Below are positions 49,583 through 58,013 of a DNA stretch of 61,229 nucleotides, one piece after another. Position 1 is the first letter of the stretch. The number at the start of each line of letters is the position of its first letter. A program made the translations under genes and the position numbers. The stretch is from JBGRQA01 sp041725895 (GTDB lineage: Bacteria; Bacteroidota; Bacteroidia; Bacteroidales; Marinifilaceae). The notes beneath the pieces were generated by a model. The model saw only the letters and a list, made by a program, of their open reading frames with translations, had not been told where the DNA came from and made no database searches. Location of the stretch: the NCBI GenBank assembly GCA_041725895.1, contig JBGRQA010000035.1:1-61229 (forward strand). Direction: 5' to 3'.

Positions 49583-50137
49583 TTACTTTTTTTCTTTTGC
49601 TGTGAGGAAAAAGTAGATCATGATTTCGGATTTACTCAAGCTTGCTCTTAGTTTCCGAATTGCAGTATTCATTTGGTTTTCGATTGTTTTTTTTGAAATG
49701 TTGAGAGTTTCAGAGATTTCATCATACGACATTTGCTGATTTCTTCGAAGAATAAAGATATCACGACATCTGGGAGGGAGGTTATCAATTGCGTTTGCTA
49801 CTTTTGTTTTAATATTCTGTAGGTTCTCCTCTTTTTCCAAATCGAAGGGATTGTCTATGGGGTCTTCTATTTCATCAATGGGGATGATGGATTTTCGAAA
49901 ATTGGACCGGATTTGATCCAGGCAAGCGTTTCTTACCGATGTATACAAGTAGGAAGAGATTGAGGATTTGATGAGAAGTTTTTTGTCCCAGATCTTAAAA
50001 AACACCTCTTGAACAATATCCTCACATGCATCAGTAATGGGAATAAATGAGTAAGCATAATTACACAAAGGGGAATAGTACTTCTTAAAAGCAGTTTCCA
50101 GTTCAAGTTTGTGATTCTCAGATTGTGATGTGCTCAT
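49583..50137 (-). CDS. ECF RNA polymerase sigma factor (FecI-type)
   Basis: 184 residues from ATG 50137 (MSTSQSENHKLELE); an ATG at 50179 adds 14 residues and lies over the -7 element, so it is rejected. Region 2 (about 20-80: YYSPLCNYAYSFI...DIVQEVFFKIWDKK) and region 4 (about 120-170: LPPRCRDIFILRRNQQMSYDEISETLNISKKTIENQMNTAIRKLR) are complete. It probably drives the receptor and itself when FecR releases it. A 214-bp gap separates it from fecR; no consensus promoter was spotted there. Confidence 0.94.
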   Translation of the reverse strand: MSTSQSENHKLELETAFKKYYSPLCNYAYSFIPITDACEDIVQEVFFKIWDKKLLIKSSISSYLYTSVRNACLDQIRSNFRKSIIPIDEIEDPIDNPFDLEKEENLQNIKTKVANAIDNLPPRCRDIFILRRNQQMSYDEISETLNISKKTIENQMNTAIRKLRASLSKSEIMIYFFLTAKEKK

Positions 50138-50176
50138 GAGTTCGATTCGGGCAATTACTTTGTTGCAAGTTAACCT

Positions 50177-50184
50177 CAAATGTA
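50177..50184 (-). promoter_or_regulatory. -7 element of the ECF sigma gene
   Basis: TACATTTG on the minus strand fits TAnnTTTG; the -33 side is weak (ATG in place of TTG about 20 bp away). The transcript would start near 50172, 35 nt before the ATG at 50137. Confidence 0.45.
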
Positions 50185-50375
50185 AGAAATAAATCTGTTA
50201 GGAATCATAATATTTTTATAAAGATTTAAATCCTTTATTGGTGATTCTAAAAGGAGGGAGTTGGAAAAGGTATAGAAAGGGGATTCATTTCTATATGTTG
50301 TTACAATTTAAAGAGACAAGAGAGACAATCCCAATTGAGATCGTCTTTCTTATTACAGGTTCTCTTTGTGTAATT

Positions 50376-52757
50376 CTATTCGTAACGTAGGCTTTCAACC
50401 GGATTCCGTGTAGCTGCTCTCCAGGTTTGAAAGGAAACCATCAGCAAGGTAATACTCAAGGTGACTAGTCCTGTCAGGGCGAAGATCCACCAGCTTATTT
50501 CCGTTTTATAGGCGAAATTTTCGAGCCATTTGTTCATGAAGTAGTACGCTATCGGGCAGGCAACAACAAAAGCAATGGCTACCCATTTCAGGATATTTTT
50601 ATTGAGCATGGCCATGATTTCAGGTGTTTTGGCCCCGTTTACCTTTCGAATGCCAATTTCTTTGGTTTTCCGCTGCATAATTAAGAGGGAAATATTAAGC
50701 AGTCCCATAATAGTAATAATTAAGCTTACAGCGGTAAAGAGCTGAAACAATGTATTCTTCTTCTGATCCTCCTCGTATAGCATGGCTATACGGGTATCCA
50801 GAAATTGATAATCCATTGGGGTAGCTCCGAAAAATTGATTCCATATTTTCTTTATGGAATGCAATACCTCATCGGTATCGGACAAGGGGTTGATTTTTAT
50901 GTTGATGTATCCTTTTGTTAGATCATCAATGTACATAATAAGAGGTTCGTTTGGATTGTGCAGTGAGTTAAAGCAGGCATCTTTTAAAACACCTATAATG
51001 GTAGTTTGTTCCAATTTTCTTCCAATAATTGAATCCTGAAAACCACAGTACTCCACAAAAGCTTCATTTACGACGGCTGATCGATATTGATCATCATTCA
51101 GATCCATACGAAAACCTCTTCCCTCTTTTATTTCCATCCCCATCAGGGAGATGTAATCGTAGTCCACGCCCATGCCGTTAAAGATTTTGGTCACTTTCTG
51201 TCCGTCTCGTGGAATTTGAAAGTGTATACTTTGAAGCACCTCACCAGGTACATGACTAGAGGAAGCAACTTTTAAAAACTGGCTGTTTCGTCTCAATTCA
51301 TTTTTAAAAGACTCGTAGGTTTCTATTTTCTCCGTTCCATCTATCTTTAAAAGTACAATATTCTCCTGATCGAAGCCCATATCATGCTTCAATAGAAAGT
51401 TGATCTGTCGGGTGATGATCAAAACGGAGATCAGGAGAATGGTTGAAAGTGCATACTGGATGATGGTGGAGAGCTTCCCGAACTGCATTCTGCCCTTTCG
51501 AACCAAGGAAGTTGGTTTGGATGTTCCCAGGTGTAGCCCAGATTGTGCCAAACGGTTAAAATAAGCAAAGGCTGATGTTAGAAGAACAGTAGTTAGAACC
51601 AGGCCTATTGAGACCACAAGGATATTGCCGGCGGAAAATGCCGATGCATTAATGTTGGTGAGCTTTTCGATTTGGGGCAAAGAAACCGTAAAAAGTAGTA
51701 AAGCCAGTATCAGGGAAGAAAAAACCATCACCAACGAATTCAGTAAGTACTGTATAAAAAGATCCTTTTTGGATGCCCCAAACACCTTCCGTACCCCCAT
51801 ACTGATGGACTGCGTATTGTTTTGGGATATGAGTAGGTTGGAGTAGTTGATGCAGGCAATGAGGAGGATGAATATGGCTATTCCAATGAGAATATAGGAA
51901 TAGGTACGATTTCCCTTGGGGTAATCGTAGCTCATGTGCCGGGAGAAGTGAAGATCTTTTAAAGGTGTTGGAACCAACTGAAACCTTGCATTGATGGCTT
52001 TCCCAAATTTGGCCATGTGGGTTTCGAAAAAGGGATCGAAATGATCGAGGATGGATTCTACTTTGGTATTAGGTTTCAAAAGTACAAAGAGATAAGTCGA
52101 TGGCATCCAAAAACCCTCGGATTTTTGCACTTCGGAAAGTCCTTCCCTTTGCCTCCTATAATTTGAAAACAATACATTCAATTTGTGATGGGAATTCTCC
52201 GGAGAGTCCTTAATTACAGCACAAACCGTAAACAATTCATCATTGTGTTTGATCAGGTTTCCAACGGGATTGGAAGTGCCAAACATCTTCAAACTGAGGC
52301 TCTCATTGATTACAATCTGGTTGGATTGATTAAGTGCACTTGCCTTATTGCCATACAAAAATTCAAAACTGAAGATATCAAAAATGGTGGAGTCAGTACG
52401 ATAGGCCTCCTTGACGATGAATTGTTCTTTATCCTTGTGCAACCGAACGGCTTGACGAATGGGCGACATTCGAACGAAGGCTTCAACTGCTGGGAACTCT
52501 TCTTGCAATTGAGGTCCCAGTGATGGCCCGATCAGGGCGTGTGTCATGGTGTTTTCAGCTGCAATCAGATCCCCGTTTAAGCGGTAGATTCGCTCGGCCT
52601 TCTTGTGGTGAGCATCATAGCCTAATTCAAAGCTAATGTAGGAGTAGATGTATAGTACCGAAGTAAAGGCGATGGCAAGACCCAAAATACTCATCCAGGA
52701 AGGATTCTTCCTGCTTACTAGGTTTTGGAAAGCAATTTTTAAAGCCAAGTAGTTCAT
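50376..52757 (-). CDS. ABC transporter permease (MacB/FtsX family), permease A
   Basis: 793 residues with the eight-helix layout of Bacteroidota FtsX-type permeases. N-terminal helix (about 20-41), a large periplasmic MacB-like core (about 45-280), FtsX helices (about 285-400), a central helix pair near 420-450, a second periplasmic part, and a C-terminal FtsX domain (about 675-790: RKTKEIGIRKVNGAKTPEIMAMLNKNILKWVAIAF). It ends ATRNPVESLRYE. It belongs to one unit with the ATPase at 55440 and permease B, 79 bp upstream, to which it is paralogous. These proteins act as mechanotransmission or efflux subunits; the substrate is unknown. Confidence 0.92.
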   Translation of the reverse strand: MNYLALKIAFQNLVSRKNPSWMSILGLAIAFTSVLYIYSYISFELGYDAHHKKAERIYRLNGDLIAAENTMTHALIGPSLGPQLQEEFPAVEAFVRMSPIRQAVRLHKDKEQFIVKEAYRTDSTIFDIFSFEFLYGNKASALNQSNQIVINESLSLKMFGTSNPVGNLIKHNDELFTVCAVIKDSPENSHHKLNVLFSNYRRQREGLSEVQKSEGFWMPSTYLFVLLKPNTKVESILDHFDPFFETHMAKFGKAINARFQLVPTPLKDLHFSRHMSYDYPKGNRTYSYILIGIAIFILLIACINYSNLLISQNNTQSISMGVRKVFGASKKDLFIQYLLNSLVMVFSSLILALLLFTVSLPQIEKLTNINASAFSAGNILVVSIGLVLTTVLLTSAFAYFNRLAQSGLHLGTSKPTSLVRKGRMQFGKLSTIIQYALSTILLISVLIITRQINFLLKHDMGFDQENIVLLKIDGTEKIETYESFKNELRRNSQFLKVASSSHVPGEVLQSIHFQIPRDGQKVTKIFNGMGVDYDYISLMGMEIKEGRGFRMDLNDDQYRSAVVNEAFVEYCGFQDSIIGRKLEQTTIIGVLKDACFNSLHNPNEPLIMYIDDLTKGYINIKINPLSDTDEVLHSIKKIWNQFFGATPMDYQFLDTRIAMLYEEDQKKNTLFQLFTAVSLIITIMGLLNISLLIMQRKTKEIGIRKVNGAKTPEIMAMLNKNILKWVAIAFVVACPIAYYFMNKWLENFAYKTEISWWIFALTGLVTLSITLLMVSFQTWRAATRNPVESLRYE

Positions 52758-52836
52758 TTTCGTTGATTTTATTGTTGATAATTAGTCAATCAAATAACTT
52801 CTACCCCACAAGCCAACAGTGTTACTTTATTTATTA

Positions 52837-55206
52837 TTATTCATACCTCAAGCTCTCTACAGGATTCCTGGTAGCTGCACGATAAGATTGGAAGGAAACC
52901 GTTAGCAGGGCAATGCCCAATGCGATCAAACCCGCCAGGGCAAAGATCCACCAGCTCAATTCAGCCCGGTAGGCAAAACCTTCGAGCCACTTATTCAGGG
53001 CAAACCAGGCAATCGGACAGGCCAGCATAAATGCAAAGCATACCCATTTGATCAAATCCTTATTCAGCATTAGAATAATATCATGGGTTTTGGCCCCATT
53101 AATTTTTCGAACTCCTATTTCTTTTGTGTAGGTTTCAACCACAAAAAAGGTGAGACTGATTAGGCCCAGGCAGGAAAGCAGAAGAGAAATCAGGGTTGCA
53201 TAGTGCAGAATTCGCTGAAACTGTCGATCCTTAAGGTACAAGGCTTCCCACTTTGTGTCCAGGAATTGTATCTCCAATGGAAAATCCGGAGAAAGCCGGT
53301 TCCAGACTTTCTTAAGGGCCTTCATGCTTTGATCAAAGGCATTTTCATCAATCGTGTTTACCTTGAGATATGCAACCTGATCTACATCACCAGCACATAG
53401 AAAGGCAACTGAGCGTATGGGGACATGCATGGATTCGAAATGGAAATTTTCCACCTCCCCGATAATGGCTCCCTCTCCTTTTTTTCCAATACCAGCATAT
53501 GCATCCTCCAGCTGATCGATCTTAAACTTCTCGACAGCAAATTCATTAAAGATCAAGTCTTTCTTGCCAGATGAGTACTCATCGAATGTTTTCCCCCGCA
53601 ACAATTTAATACCAAAAAAATCAAAAAAGTTAGGGCTGACGTAAAAATTCGCGAATCTTATTTCCTGGTTCTCTCCTTTGTTGACTAAGGTTGTTCCCCA
53701 ATTACCCTGATTGTAGCCCAACAAGGCCGAGGAGAAGGTTATGTCAATAACTCCCGGAATCTGGGCAACTTCATTCCGAAAGACCTGAATATTTTTTTTA
53801 ATCTGTGCGTTAGTGGGAGTATAAACGATGTTCTCCTTTTTAAATCCGGGATTTGCCTGTTGCAGAAAGTTATTCTGGCGATTAATGAAAAGGATGCTTA
53901 CCAGGAGAACAATTGAAATGGTAAATTGAAACACAAGCAATCCATTTCGCAAATGGTTTTTCTTATTGGTTTGAACGGAATTTTTCAGAAGCAGGGTGGT
54001 TTCATGCTTACTGAACAGGTAGCCGGGAATAATGCCGGTGACCAACAAGGTGAACATCAAAATGGAAAGAAAGATGACAAGATTCCATCCGGATAAAAGA
54101 GAAACCAGGGTGAATTGGGACTGTGTCAAATGATTTAATCCACTAAGCAAATAGTTGGATAAAAGAATGACCAGAAAAAGAGTGATGCAAAGCACCAAAG
54201 CCGATTCAGTTGTTATCAATGTCACTATTTTTCCCTTTTTGCTGCCAATGGCTTTCAAAATACCGATGTTTTTCAATCGCTTCAAACGTTGAGCCGTAAC
54301 CAGGTTGATGTAATTGATACATGCCAAAAGGAGAATAAGCACCCCAATAACCTGGATAATAATTAGTGTCAGCCGATTACCATGCTTCAGAATTTCTGCT
54401 TCGGGCAAATCGAAATAGCTTTTTCGAAATGGAAACATCCCAAACCGGGTTTCTTGTTTGTATTTCTCAGGAATAGTGGTTGTGGGGATCCCGGCCAATT
54501 TTTCTTGAATCTGAGCTGTAGTTACCTGTTTCGGGAGTCGGAAAAAGGAAGTATAGTTTTGTGTCCCCCACCACGTCATTAATCTGGCATACCAGCCGAT
54601 TTTGCAATTGGTCTGAACCGAAAGGACCGCTTCAAAATTCCATGAGGAGGTGCTTGGCAAATCCTTAATTACAGCCCCAACTTGAAGCAACTCATTCTGT
54701 AGATTGGTTGAATTGTACTCTAATTCCCTCCCAACCGGATTTTCATTGCCAAAAATTTTCCGGGCCAGCGACTCCGTTAACACCACTGTATTGGTTTTAT
54801 TAAAGGAGGTAGCTGGATTTCCATAAACTGCATCAAACTGGAACACCCGAAAAAAGGCTGAGTCGGCAACCAATAGTTTCTTAATTTTAAATTTATTGTT
54901 TTCGTTTCCCAAGAAAATCTGACGCGACCATTCGTATTGGGCATAGGTAATATCTCCTATTTCAGGAACGTGCTTTCGAACCAAATCCGCCATTCTGGAA
55001 GATGTACTAGTACCTTCCCCATTTGTTAGGACATAAATATTCTCCAAATCCGGCAGGGAATGGTCCATATTCTGCTCTTTTCGCACATAGGAGAAAATCA
55101 ACAGGCTAATGGTGATTCCCAAAGCAAGGCCAAAGATATTAAGGCCTGTTACCAACCTGTTTTTCTGCAAATTTTTGAAGGCTATTTTTATATTCTGAAT
55201 GTTCAT
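52837..55206 (-). CDS. ABC transporter permease (MacB/FtsX family), permease B
   Basis: 789 residues, same architecture as permease A: N-terminal helix (about 20-40), MacB periplasmic core, FtsX helices (about 280-395), central helices and a C-terminal FtsX domain (ETYTKEIGVRKINGAKTHDIILMLNKDLIKWVCFAF) ending ATRNPVESLRYE. The last ~45 residues are nearly identical to those of permease A, pointing to recent duplication or gene conversion. A fragment of a third copy lies between this gene and the ATPase gene. With the ATPase it probably forms a heterodimeric ABC complex. Confidence 0.92.
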   Translation of the reverse strand: MNIQNIKIAFKNLQKNRLVTGLNIFGLALGITISLLIFSYVRKEQNMDHSLPDLENIYVLTNGEGTSTSSRMADLVRKHVPEIGDITYAQYEWSRQIFLGNENNKFKIKKLLVADSAFFRVFQFDAVYGNPATSFNKTNTVVLTESLARKIFGNENPVGRELEYNSTNLQNELLQVGAVIKDLPSTSSWNFEAVLSVQTNCKIGWYARLMTWWGTQNYTSFFRLPKQVTTAQIQEKLAGIPTTTIPEKYKQETRFGMFPFRKSYFDLPEAEILKHGNRLTLIIIQVIGVLILLLACINYINLVTAQRLKRLKNIGILKAIGSKKGKIVTLITTESALVLCITLFLVILLSNYLLSGLNHLTQSQFTLVSLLSGWNLVIFLSILMFTLLVTGIIPGYLFSKHETTLLLKNSVQTNKKNHLRNGLLVFQFTISIVLLVSILFINRQNNFLQQANPGFKKENIVYTPTNAQIKKNIQVFRNEVAQIPGVIDITFSSALLGYNQGNWGTTLVNKGENQEIRFANFYVSPNFFDFFGIKLLRGKTFDEYSSGKKDLIFNEFAVEKFKIDQLEDAYAGIGKKGEGAIIGEVENFHFESMHVPIRSVAFLCAGDVDQVAYLKVNTIDENAFDQSMKALKKVWNRLSPDFPLEIQFLDTKWEALYLKDRQFQRILHYATLISLLLSCLGLISLTFFVVETYTKEIGVRKINGAKTHDIILMLNKDLIKWVCFAFMLACPIAWFALNKWLEGFAYRAELSWWIFALAGLIALGIALLTVSFQSYRAATRNPVESLRYE

Positions 55207-55226
55207 GGTTCTTTTTTTGTTATTCC

Positions 55227-55439
55227 TTACTCCATTTTTTTATGGAAAGTAACTCCTAATGCTACCTTTTCAGGCGTATGTAAAATATTGAAGACTACAT
55301 CAAAGGGTATCCAATGAATTCCTTGAAGCTGCCGCCAGGATTGGAACGAAACCGTTAGTAATCCAATTTCTGGAACAATCAGTCCGGGCAGGGCATATAT
55401 CCACCAGATTGACTCAGTTCAATAGGTGAAGTTTTCAAA
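55227..55439 (-). pseudogene. Remnant of a third FtsX-type permease (C-terminus)
   Basis: The minus strand reads FENFTY-stop-TESIWWIYALPGLIVPEIGLLTVSFQSWR in one frame, then diverges. This matches the C-terminal end of permease B (LEGFAYRAELSWWIFALAGLIALGIALLTVSFQSYR) residue for residue, with an in-frame TGA replacing the codon after Tyr. The final RNPVESLRYE is lost, and the frame runs on to TAA at 55227-55229. It begins right at the end of the ATPase gene. It shows that a permease gene once stood here and was mostly deleted. Confidence 0.8.
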
Positions 55440-56147
55440 TCAATATAAATTTTCCTCTCCTATGTGTTCTTCCATAACATTTTCTTCCGTAACAACTTTC
55501 CCATCAAACAGATTAATGATCCGGTGTGCATAGCCGGCATCTCGCATGGAGTGAGTTACCATAACGATGGTGGCGCCTTCCCGGTTCAGTTCGGTAAGCA
55601 ATTGCATCACTTCCTTTCCATTCTTCGAATCTAGGTTACCGGTAGGCTCATCGGCCAGGATCAAACCGGGATTTGAAACCACTGCTCGTGCGATGGCTAC
55701 CCTTTGCTGTTGACCTCCGGATAATTGCTGGGGGTAATGTTGTGCCCGATGGCTGATGTTCATTCGATCCAAAACACGGTTTACCATTTCTTTGCGTTTC
55801 TTGCTGCTGATTCTTTGGTAGACCAAAGGCATTTCCACATTATCAAAAACATTCAACTCGTCAATCAGGTTAAAGCTTTGGAAAACGAAACCAATGTTCC
55901 CCATCCTCAAATCGGTCCGCTGGTTTTCACGAAGCTTTGAAACCTCCTTTTTTCCAAAATAGTAGCATCCATAACTAGGGTTGTCTAACAAACCAAGAAT
56001 GTTGAGTAATGTGGATTTACCGCACCCCGAGGGGCCCATGATGGCAACGAATTCTCCTTCCTTTACCTTTAAATTGATGTTGTTAAGCGCTAGGGTTTCA
56101 ATTTCATCGGTTCGAAATGTCTTCGAAAGGTTTTGGGTTGTTATCAT
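55440..56147 (-). CDS. ABC transporter ATP-binding protein (MacB/LolD type)
   Basis: 235 residues. Walker A GPSGCGKST (38-46), Q-loop FVFQSFNLIDEL (about 88-98), signature LSGGQQQRVAIARA (142-155), Walker B LILADEPTGNLDS (162-174) and H-loop H199. Close in type to LolD/MacB/YtrE ATPases that power FtsX-type permeases. The C-terminus has a short acidic extension. It is first in the operon; a near-consensus sigma-54 promoter lies 120 bp upstream, and an NtrC-type regulator is divergently encoded. Confidence 0.94.
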   Translation of the reverse strand: MITTQNLSKTFRTDEIETLALNNINLKVKEGEFVAIMGPSGCGKSTLLNILGLLDNPSYGCYYFGKKEVSKLRENQRTDLRMGNIGFVFQSFNLIDELNVFDNVEMPLVYQRISSKKRKEMVNRVLDRMNISHRAQHYPQQLSGGQQQRVAIARAVVSNPGLILADEPTGNLDSKNGKEVMQLLTELNREGATIVMVTHSMRDAGYAHRIINLFDGKVVTEENVMEEHIGEENLY

Positions 56148-56266
56148 ATTTTTTTGTTTTTGAAAATTATAAAATACTAATTTATGGTACTATGCTATTT
56201 GTTTAAATCGAAAAACTCGTTGAATTTTTAGGCTTGCTTTTCGTGATAAAATTTGATTTTTTTAAA

Positions 56267-56281
56267 ACCAAGGCCGTGCCA
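56267..56281 (-). promoter_or_regulatory. Sigma-54-type (-24/-12) promoter of the ABC operon
   Basis: Minus strand TGGCACGGCCTTGGT. The -24 half TGGCACG is perfect; the -12 half is TGGT where TTGC is expected, giving 13 of 15 to TGGCACGnnnnTTGC counting free positions. The transcript would start near 56255, with a leader of about 108 nt to the ATPase gene. The divergent regulator with a sigma-54 activation domain supports it. Confidence 0.6.
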
Positions 56282-56333
56282 AAAATCTTAGGTGTTGTTT
56301 TTCAGTGATGTAGTAATTGTGGTGATGAGTGTT

Positions 56334-56352
56334 GTGTCAAAATATTAGACAC
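56334..56352. promoter_or_regulatory. Activator site 1: inverted repeat
   Basis: GTGTCAAAATATTAGACAC: 8-bp arms with one mismatch to the ideal GTGTCTAA-n3-TTAGACAC. It lies about 70 bp upstream of the predicted -24/-12 promoter on the minus strand, the usual distance for an NtrC-type enhancer. Confidence 0.6.
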
Positions 56353-56355
56353 TTC

Positions 56356-56374
56356 TTGTGTGATTTTTTGACAC
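56356..56374. promoter_or_regulatory. Activator site 2: weaker inverted repeat
   Basis: TTGTGTGATTTTTTGACAC. The right arm TTTGACAC matches site 1 well, the left arm only 5 of 8. Its centre is 22 bp from that of site 1, about two helical turns, so the two could hold adjacent dimers. Confidence 0.4.
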
Positions 56375-56519
56375 CTATACCTGAGATATTATTTTTTACA
56401 ATTATTTTTATAAGAGGTTAATTATAAATTTATATCATTTGGAGATCTCTGATACATATTTACTATAATAGAGGTTTCCTTAGCGCAGGGTAGGGGATTG
56501 TATAGAAAGTGGACAGCAT

Positions 56520-56538
56520 TTGTCTAAAAATTAGACAC
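56520..56538. promoter_or_regulatory. Activator site 3: inverted repeat near the regulator gene
   Basis: TTGTCTAAAAATTAGACAC, 7 of 8 symmetric positions, same motif as site 1. It lies about 110 bp upstream of the response-regulator start and may serve autoregulation. No clear promoter for the regulator was seen in 56540-56648. Confidence 0.5.
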
Positions 56539-56648
56539 ATTTATTTCAAGGCAAATAAATCGTTGCTTTGATTTCAGGTAGTTAGAAAAAAGGTTTGGTT
56601 TTTGTCGGTACCCCCTAGTTCTTCCAACAACAAGTAAATAATGAACCA

Positions 56649-58013
56649 ATGAAAGAGGCCAATATATTAATCGTTGATGATAACAAAAGCATACTGAGTG
56701 CTTTGGATCTGCTGTTAACCCCAAGGTGTAGCAAGGTAAAGTTGCTTTCAACTCCCAATCGATTACTTTCTGAATTGCAAAAAGAAAGCTACGATGTATT
56801 GCTTTTGGATATGAATTTCAACGCCGGAGTCAATTCGGGAAATGAAGGAATTTACTGGTTAAGGCAAGTACAGAGCCAGGAACCAGGGTTGAGTGTGGTG
56901 ATGATTACTGCCTATGGTGATGTGGAACTGGCCGTTAAAGCGGTTCGTGAAGGGGCAACAGATTTTGTGCTGAAGCCATGGGATAACGAGAAGATTCTGG
57001 CAACTATCGATACGGCCTGGAAGTTGAGTCATTCCAAAAGGGAGGTGAAGAAACTGCAGATGAAAGAATCTCTATTAATTGATGAGATCAATCGCAATGG
57101 AAAGGAGTTGATTGGTATTTCCCCGGCATGGAGAAAGGTAATGGACCTGGCAGCCAAAGTGGCCGAAACCAATGCGAACATTCTGATTACCGGAGAAAAT
57201 GGAACCGGCAAAGAATTAGTTGCTCGTGAAATACATCGATTGTCGGAGCGGTCCAATCAAGTTCTGGTTACTGTTGATATGGGATCTATTGCTGAAAATC
57301 TCTTTGAAAGTGAATTGTTTGGACACAAGAAGGGCTCTTTTACTGATGCAAAAACCGATCGGATCGGTAAAATTGAAACAGCCAATGGTGGCAGCCTTTT
57401 CCTGGACGAAATCGGAAACTTACCATTGGGCATGCAGGCCAAATTGCTATCCGTTTTACAAAACAGACAGCTTACCCGCTTAGGCGAAAATTTGCCTGTA
57501 GAGGTAGATGTTCGGTTGATCTGTGCCACCAACTGTAACCTCTCTACAATGGTGGCCCAGGGAAAATTCCGGCAGGATTTACTCTACAGGATTAACACCA
57601 TTCATATTGAGCTTCCTGCCTTGCGTGAAAGAGAAGTCGATATTCCGGAGCTAACCCGATATTTTTTGGAAAAATATTCAAAAAAGTATAACAAACTGGA
57701 ACTGCAAATTTCTGATGAAGCTGTTGAGAAACTCAAGAAATACAAGTGGCCGGGTAATGTGCGGGAGCTTCAACATGCAATAGAAAAAGCTGTAATTCTA
57801 TGCGATACAGCATGTATTCAAGCTTCGGATTTTATTTTCCAGGCCAGTGATCCTACCAGTATGAGTAATTATGATGGTACCCTGGAGGATATGGAGAAAA
57901 AAGTGATTGCTTCAGCCATTGAGAAACAGGCTGGTAATATGACGGCTGTGGCCAGTCAGTTGGGTATAACCCGTCAAACTCTGTACAACAAAATTAAAAA
58001 GTATGGTTTATAG
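56649..58013 (+). CDS. NtrC-family sigma-54-dependent response regulator
   Basis: 454 residues. Receiver domain (1-120) with D10/D11, phospho-acceptor D54 and K109; AAA+ domain (about 155-385) with Walker A GENGTGKE (182-189), the sigma-54 contact loop GSFTDA (229-234, in place of GAFTGA), and Walker B SLFLDEIG (249-256); C-terminal Fis-type helix-turn-helix (about 412-454: GNMTAVASQLGITRQTLYNKIKKYGL). It activates sigma-54 promoters after phosphorylation, presumably by the kinase that overlaps its 3' end. Target sites and a sigma-54 promoter in front of the divergent ABC operon make that operon the likely target. Confidence 0.95.
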   Translation: MKEANILIVDDNKSILSALDLLLTPRCSKVKLLSTPNRLLSELQKESYDVLLLDMNFNAGVNSGNEGIYWLRQVQSQEPGLSVVMITAYGDVELAVKAVREGATDFVLKPWDNEKILATIDTAWKLSHSKREVKKLQMKESLLIDEINRNGKELIGISPAWRKVMDLAAKVAETNANILITGENGTGKELVAREIHRLSERSNQVLVTVDMGSIAENLFESELFGHKKGSFTDAKTDRIGKIETANGGSLFLDEIGNLPLGMQAKLLSVLQNRQLTRLGENLPVEVDVRLICATNCNLSTMVAQGKFRQDLLYRINTIHIELPALREREVDIPELTRYFLEKYSKKYNKLELQISDEAVEKLKKYKWPGNVRELQHAIEKAVILCDTACIQASDFIFQASDPTSMSNYDGTLEDMEKKVIASAIEKQAGNMTAVASQLGITRQTLYNKIKKYGL

